Positions 59,440 through 64,000 of a stretch of DNA of 64,000 bases are shown here, in pieces. The stretch covers positions 1 through 64,000 of the forward strand of contig NZ_JACSCX010000004.1 of assembly GCF_014333525.1 (NCBI RefSeq), in the 5' to 3' direction. Source of the stretch: Hymenobacter puniceus (lineage in GTDB: Bacteria > Bacteroidota > Bacteroidia > Cytophagales > Hymenobacteraceae). Every line of letters begins with the position of its first letter. The first letter of the stretch is position 1. The notes beneath the pieces were generated by a model. That model had not been told where the DNA came from and made no database searches. It saw only the letters and a program-made list of their open reading frames with translations. Made by a program: the position numbers and the translations under genes.

Positions 59440-61248
59440 ATGAGAAGCCCGTTGCCCCGTAATCTTTCTATTCTGTTGCTGGCGCTGGCTGGTACGCTGC
59501 CTGCTTGTACGCTACCCCGGATGCTGAAGGTTGCGCAAAGTGGCCAGCAAGTGAGCGTGCAGCCGGCTGTGCTGGAAAGCAACGGCGAAAATGTGCTGTT
59601 TGAGGTGACGGCCCGCGTGCCGGCCAGCCACCTCAAAAAAGGCGCCGCCTACGGCCTCAACCTACGTTACGTCTACGACAACGGCCTGCGCGAAGACACG
59701 CTGGGCCGCCTCAGCTTCCAGTCGGGCGAGTATGTCTACGACGAGGAAAAGAAAGATCAGCTGGTCATCAAAAAGCAGCTTTCCTTTCCGTACGCACCCA
59801 ACAAAAACCCCGGCCAACTCTTGGCCCTGGCCGAAGTGCGGGAGCTGAAACCCAACGGCAAGCGCCTCAAGGGCCAGGAAACCCGGCTGGCGCGGGGCGT
59901 GGCCAGCACTGGCCGTCTGGTCGTGCGCCAAGATACAGCCATTGTGCTGCTGCCCGAAACTGCCGACAACAACATGAGCGGCACCCGCGTGCTGCCGTTT
60001 TTCTTTGATGCCGGCCGCTCGGAAATCCGCAATTTCCTGGGCACTAACGTAGCGGCGCTGGAAGATTTCATCGAGGCCAACCAGCGCACCGAGAAGGTGA
60101 TGATTGTGGCCGGCCACTCGCCCGACTCGCTCGATGCCCACGACCTGCGCTTGGCCGACAAGCGCGTGCAGGCCCTGCAGCGCTACTACAAAAACCGCGT
60201 CGACACCGACTCCTACCTCAACCGGGTGCGCGACATCGACTTCGAAACCGAAGCCTACCACCGCCGCTGGGACCTATTCCTGAACAAAGTGCAGGAGTCG
60301 GCCCTGAAGCCGGCGCAGGTAGATTCGGTGCTGCTGCTCATCAACGACACGCCCGGCACCTACGCCCAGAAGGAGAAAAGCCTGCACGGCCTGTCATTCT
60401 TCGACTACTTGGAGCAGTACATCTACCCCGTTATGCGCTTCGGCACGGTGGCCGTGCAGTACACTGCCCCCAAGCGCTATGACTCGGAAATCTACCTGCT
60501 GTCCAAGAAGATTGTGGATAAGCAGCTGGAAGTAGACGCTCTGACGCCGGAAGAGTTGCGCTACTCGGCCACGCTCACGCCGCTGCTGGCCGAGAAACAG
60601 CGCATCTACGAAACTTCGGCCGCCACCACGGGCCGCTGGGAAGCCTACCACAACCTGGCCGTGGTGCTGCTACAACGCTCCGAAAAGGAAGTGAGCGACA
60701 AGGTGCGCAAGGCCTATCTGCGCCGGGCCGCCGTGAATTTCACGCTGGCGGCCCACCGCAACCCCACGGCACCCATGTTCTACCGTGTGGCCACCGCCTA
60801 CCACCGCGCCGGCGACAAGTTGGAAGCCCTGCAGAACTACGACTACGCCATCAAGCTCGGCGGCGCCCGCCCGGTGCTCGACAAGGTATTTGCTGACAAA
60901 GCGGCGCTGGAAATCGAAATCGGGCAGCTCGATGATGCGCTGGGCAGCCTCAGCTACAGCGCCAAAAGCTACCAGAATACCATGAACCGTGCCCTGATCT
61001 ATCTGCTCAAGGGCAACTACGACGGAGCTGCTGGCATCTACCAAGAGGCCCTCACGCTGCAGCCCAACGACCCGCTGGCCTACTACTGCCTGGCCGTGGT
61101 AGCCGCCCGCCAGAAAAACGAAGCCGCCATGGGCGAGAACCTGCGCCGCGCTGTGCAAATCGACCGAAAGTTTGCCAACCGCGCCGTCGAGGACCTGGAG
61201 TTCATGGATTACGCCAGCGGTAAGGTGTTTCTGGAGACGCTGCGGTAG
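59440..61248 (+). CDS. Outer-membrane lipoprotein with OmpA-like and TPR domains
   Basis: A 602-residue lipoprotein. The signal ends in LALAGTLPAC, a good lipobox with Cys23. Residues 35-170 form a beta domain (VQPAVLESNGENVLFEVTAR). Residues 185-270 form an OmpA-like peptidoglycan-binding domain (LPFFFDAGRSEIRNFLGTNV, VMIVAGHSPDSLDAHDLRLA, DKRVQALQRYY). The C-terminal half has TPR helices (WEAYHNLAVVLLQRSEKEVS, APMFYRVATAYHRAGDKLEA, AYYCLAVVAARQKNEAAMGE). OmpA plus TPR architecture is also found in the T9SS component PorE, although domain order differs, so the role here is uncertain. The ATG directly follows a CTCTTTG that could be the -7 element, implying a leaderless message. Confidence 0.85.
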   Translation: MRSPLPRNLSILLLALAGTLPACTLPRMLKVAQSGQQVSVQPAVLESNGENVLFEVTARVPASHLKKGAAYGLNLRYVYDNGLREDTLGRLSFQSGEYVYDEEKKDQLVIKKQLSFPYAPNKNPGQLLALAEVRELKPNGKRLKGQETRLARGVASTGRLVVRQDTAIVLLPETADNNMSGTRVLPFFFDAGRSEIRNFLGTNVAALEDFIEANQRTEKVMIVAGHSPDSLDAHDLRLADKRVQALQRYYKNRVDTDSYLNRVRDIDFETEAYHRRWDLFLNKVQESALKPAQVDSVLLLINDTPGTYAQKEKSLHGLSFFDYLEQYIYPVMRFGTVAVQYTAPKRYDSEIYLLSKKIVDKQLEVDALTPEELRYSATLTPLLAEKQRIYETSAATTGRWEAYHNLAVVLLQRSEKEVSDKVRKAYLRRAAVNFTLAAHRNPTAPMFYRVATAYHRAGDKLEALQNYDYAIKLGGARPVLDKVFADKAALEIEIGQLDDALGSLSYSAKSYQNTMNRALIYLLKGNYDGAAGIYQEALTLQPNDPLAYYCLAVVAARQKNEAAMGENLRRAVQIDRKFANRAVEDLEFMDYASGKVFLETLR

Positions 61249-61279
61249 ATGAGCGAGTGCACTTTTGATATTTATAACT

Positions 61280-61906
61280 ATGAGAACAATTATGAGTTGC
61301 GTACTGCTACTAGGGTTAACAGCGTGTAACTCCACACCACAAGAGAAGCAGCAGGTGGTCAAACATTTTAAACCTATTACCTATAGCCTCGCTAAGCTTT
61401 CAGAGAATAATAACCATCTGCTGGATAGCCTACGGGCACTTCATAAAGCTGACACTTCTCTCATTAAGTGGCTCTCTCCCACTTCTAACACAATGCCGGG
61501 CGAAGATGCTTTCTATCAGGCAACTCGTTTCTACAGATACAACGATTTCACAATAGGTGAAAGCAAAGCGGTGATAGTGGCCGTAATTACAGATTTCAAC
61601 ACTCTATCTGCTTCCCTACAACTCCTCATGTTTGATAAAGCAGGCAAATGGCTTTCTACAATGCCTCTTGCGCTCTATTACGATGAAGCAGGTGCGACAG
61701 ACGCAATGACTTCTATCCAAACCACCTTGGACACATTCGTTCAGCAACGAGTAGTAGAAGATTTTAAATACGGTCCTGAAACCCCAGAAGTGCCGACCGA
61801 AATACTTGGACGTTTATCTACTACTACGCACACATTGGTCAAGCTTGATAAGAATGGTGTTCACAAAACCCAATTAGACAGCACCACGATACTGAAAAAG
61901 CAATGA
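61280..61906 (+). CDS. Lipoprotein of unknown function, AT-rich
   Basis: A 208-residue protein that I do not recognise. It starts MRTIMSCVLLLGLTACNSTP with a lipobox (LTAC), so it should be a lipoprotein. The mature part has many Thr, Ser and Lys residues and two likely beta-rich regions (YRYNDFTIGESKAVIVAVIT, ASLQLLMFDKAGKWLSTMPL). Codon use is strikingly less GC-rich than in the genes on both sides, with many codons ending in A or T, which suggests recent transfer. The ATG at 61280 was chosen; an in-frame TTG five codons upstream is less likely. It lies 31 bp after the OmpA-TPR gene. Confidence 0.7.
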   Translation: MRTIMSCVLLLGLTACNSTPQEKQQVVKHFKPITYSLAKLSENNNHLLDSLRALHKADTSLIKWLSPTSNTMPGEDAFYQATRFYRYNDFTIGESKAVIVAVITDFNTLSASLQLLMFDKAGKWLSTMPLALYYDEAGATDAMTSIQTTLDTFVQQRVVEDFKYGPETPEVPTEILGRLSTTTHTLVKLDKNGVHKTQLDSTTILKKQ

Positions 61907-61930
61907 CATTCTCAATGTCTACTCTCACCG

Positions 61931-61962
61931 TTTGCCCGTCCCGGCTACTCGTCGTAGCTTTA
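61931..61962 (+). promoter_or_regulatory. Promoter of the pyruvate dehydrogenase E1 beta gene
   Basis: TTTG, 20 bp, then TAGCTTTA: very close to the Bacteroidota consensus, with only the last base of the -7 element differing. The expected start of transcription falls inside the hairpin at 61964-61987. Confidence 0.65.
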
Positions 61963-61963
61963 C

Positions 61964-61987
61964 GCGCCGGCTGAGGCCGGCTTTTTC
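61964..61987 (+). terminator. Hairpin with T run before the E1 beta gene
   Basis: GCCGGC / GCCGGC with a short TGAG loop and a run of five T. It fits a terminator for the AT-rich lipoprotein gene. It also overlaps the predicted transcription start of the next gene, so it might act in its leader instead. Confidence 0.55.
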
Positions 61988-62014
61988 ATTCTGACTTTCG
62001 AACTGCCACAGACT

Positions 62015-62998
<984 letters not shown>

Positions 62999-63013
62999 GG
63001 AAGCTTAAATTTC

Positions 63014-63058
63014 CACAAAAAAGCCCCGCAGCCAGATTGGCCGCGGGGCTTTTTTGTG
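63014..63058. terminator. Bidirectional terminator between pdhB and the M36 peptidase gene
   Basis: A 16-bp perfect stem CACAAAAAAGCCCCGC / GCGGGGCTTTTTTGTG with a 13-nt loop and T runs on both strands, placed between convergent genes. Confidence 0.93.
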
Positions 63059-63096
63059 CGCTGTGCGGTCGGGCTGACCGCTACAGTTCTTCAGCT

Positions 63097-64000
63097 TTAG
63101 TCCTGAAGCAGGATGCGGGTGAAGCGCATGCCTTTGCTGGTTTGCAGGCGTGCCATGTAGAGGCCAGCTGCCAGCTTCTCGCGGCGGAACTCGTAGGTAT
63201 AGGTCTGGCCGGCTTTGCCCTGGCCTTCAGCTACTACGGCCACCACCGAGCCCTGCAGGTTCAGCACTTCCACGCGGTAGCTGCCTTCATCGGTGAGCTG
63301 GAAAGCCAGCCGCGTGGAAGCCGTAGCGGGGTTCGGGCTGGAGGTAAACAGCTCCGATTCGGCCAGCAGTGCCTTTGGCTGCCTCATATCATCCATAGAA
63401 GCATTGGCGGCGCTGCCACAAACGCCCACATTGTCGCCGTGCCGCAGGTGGTCGATTACATCGGCGCTGGAAATGCAGATGGAGTTGCCGCGGTGGCACA
63501 CCTGCACCTTGTCGTTGCGGTTGCCGCAACGCACATCCACCACGTTGATGGTCACCTGCGCTGTTTCCACGCAGCTGTTGATGTTGGTGGCCGTGACGGT
63601 GAACGTGTAGGTGCCGGGTGCTGTGGGCGTGAACACCGGTGTGGCGCTGCTGGTGCTGCTCAGCCCGGTGGCCGGCGCCCAGCTATAGCTCACAATATCG
63701 ACGCCGCTGGCTTGCAGCGTAAGGCTGGGCAGGCCGTAGCCCAGGTAAATCGTTTTAGGTGCCCCGCCCACAAACGTCGTCAGTGGCGAAACGGTGATGG
63801 TAGGTGGGTTGCAGGCGTAGAGCGGCGGCAGGTCGAAGTTTTCCACCTGATCTGAGCGGCTGGTGCGCAGGCCCTGGCTGGCGCCGAAACCCAGGCCACG
63901 CTTGGCAAACACCTGCCAGATCAGCTTTTGGTTGAGGCCACCGTTGGCCATGTCGGCCGCCAGAATAGCATTGCGCCCATCCACGAAGCCGGGGCTACAG
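63097..64000 (-). CDS. Secreted M36 (fungalysin-type) metallopeptidase, C-terminal part (partial)
   Basis: The frame is open to the right window edge, so only the last 301 residues are seen; a GTG at 63984 is not the real start. The visible N-terminal part, GFVDGRNAILAADMANGG and IWQVFAKRGLGFGASQG, matches the end of the M36 fungalysin catalytic domain. After it comes a PKD-type domain (SLTLQASGVDIVSYSWAPAT, TPVFTPTAPGTYTFTVTATN), then a Cys/His-rich module (KVQVCHRGNSICIS ... DHLRHGDNVGVCG) often seen in Bacteroidota secreted proteins. The T9SS type A sorting domain closes the protein (FTSSPNPATASTRLAFQLTD, AGLYMARLQTSKGMRFTRIL). The zinc-binding HExxH lies outside the window. Predicted to be an exported protease. 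Confidence 0.82.
   Translation of the reverse strand, partial: CSPGFVDGRNAILAADMANGGLNQKLIWQVFAKRGLGFGASQGLRTSRSDQVENFDLPPLYACNPPTITVSPLTTFVGGAPKTIYLGYGLPSLTLQASGVDIVSYSWAPATGLSSTSSATPVFTPTAPGTYTFTVTATNINSCVETAQVTINVVDVRCGNRNDKVQVCHRGNSICISSADVIDHLRHGDNVGVCGSAANASMDDMRQPKALLAESELFTSSPNPATASTRLAFQLTDEGSYRVEVLNLQGSVVAVVAEGQGKAGQTYTYEFRREKLAAGLYMARLQTSKGMRFTRILLQD

Overview
This 64 kb window is chromosomal DNA from a GC-rich member of the Bacteroidota, most likely Hymenobacter or a close relative (Cytophagales). Three things point there: many secreted proteins carry type IX secretion (T9SS) sorting domains of type A or type B; promoters are of the Bacteroidota form (TTTG or TTG, about 20 bp, then TAnnTTTG); and there are dispersed palindromic repeats of a kind I associate with this genus. 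No rRNA, CRISPR array or complete insertion sequence is visible. Function calls come from reading motifs by eye; no database search was run.

Layout. 0-1.1 kb: start of a sensor-kinase-type protein with tandem 92-residue HAMP units, cut by the window edge. 1.4-10.2 kb: topA, a DUF4846 protein, a zinc-less sirtuin, a membrane hydrolase and a very large outer-membrane protein that joins a metallophosphoesterase, a kinase-like middle and a BamA-type barrel. 10.1-16.7 kb: membrane protein, ppx, ppk1 (convergent polyphosphate pair) and gyrB. 16.9-21.3 kb: three tandem secreted Asp-box (YCF48/BNR-like) paralogues, the first two transcribed having their own terminators. 21.6-26.1 kb: a less GC-rich island with a class II terpene-cyclase-like protein (DIDD motif), a UbiA prenyltransferase and a family 4 glycosyltransferase, ending in a gene-poor stretch beside a Ser-Pro-Arg tRNA cluster. 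26.7-31.6 kb: Bat-type VWA and TPR proteins, thiolase, and a MORN/YwqK-repeat protein.

31.7-41.3 kb is a complete efflux regulon on the minus strand: HlyD adaptor, TolC channel, ABC ATPase, two FtsX/MacB permeases, an NtrC-type sigma-54 activator and its histidine kinase. The two transcription units each begin with a sigma-54-like promoter, and each has the same perfect inverted repeat (TGTCCG-N4-CGGACA) 81 bp upstream, centre to centre. This looks like a self-regulated two-component/efflux circuit and is the strongest system-level signal here.

42.2-52.6 kb: TonB-linked receptor, an orphan carboxypeptidase-regulatory-like domain protein, a DUF2459 protein, hisS, hutH, a T9SS type B protein and a bestrophin. 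52.7-57.2 kb: a sulfide/persulfide module (ArsR repressor with two candidate operators, TauE/SafE, ETHE1-rhodanese fusion, SAM methyltransferase, two YeeE/YedE-type proteins). 57.5-64 kb: ybaB, family 2 glycosyltransferase, PspC protein, OmpA-TPR lipoprotein, an atypical AT-rich lipoprotein, pyruvate dehydrogenase E1 beta, and the C-terminal end of a secreted M36 metallopeptidase that runs off the right edge.

At least five families of short palindromic repeats are scattered between genes. Two copies of one family supply stop codons of neighbouring genes, and one element lies inside the signal-peptide region of the TolC gene.
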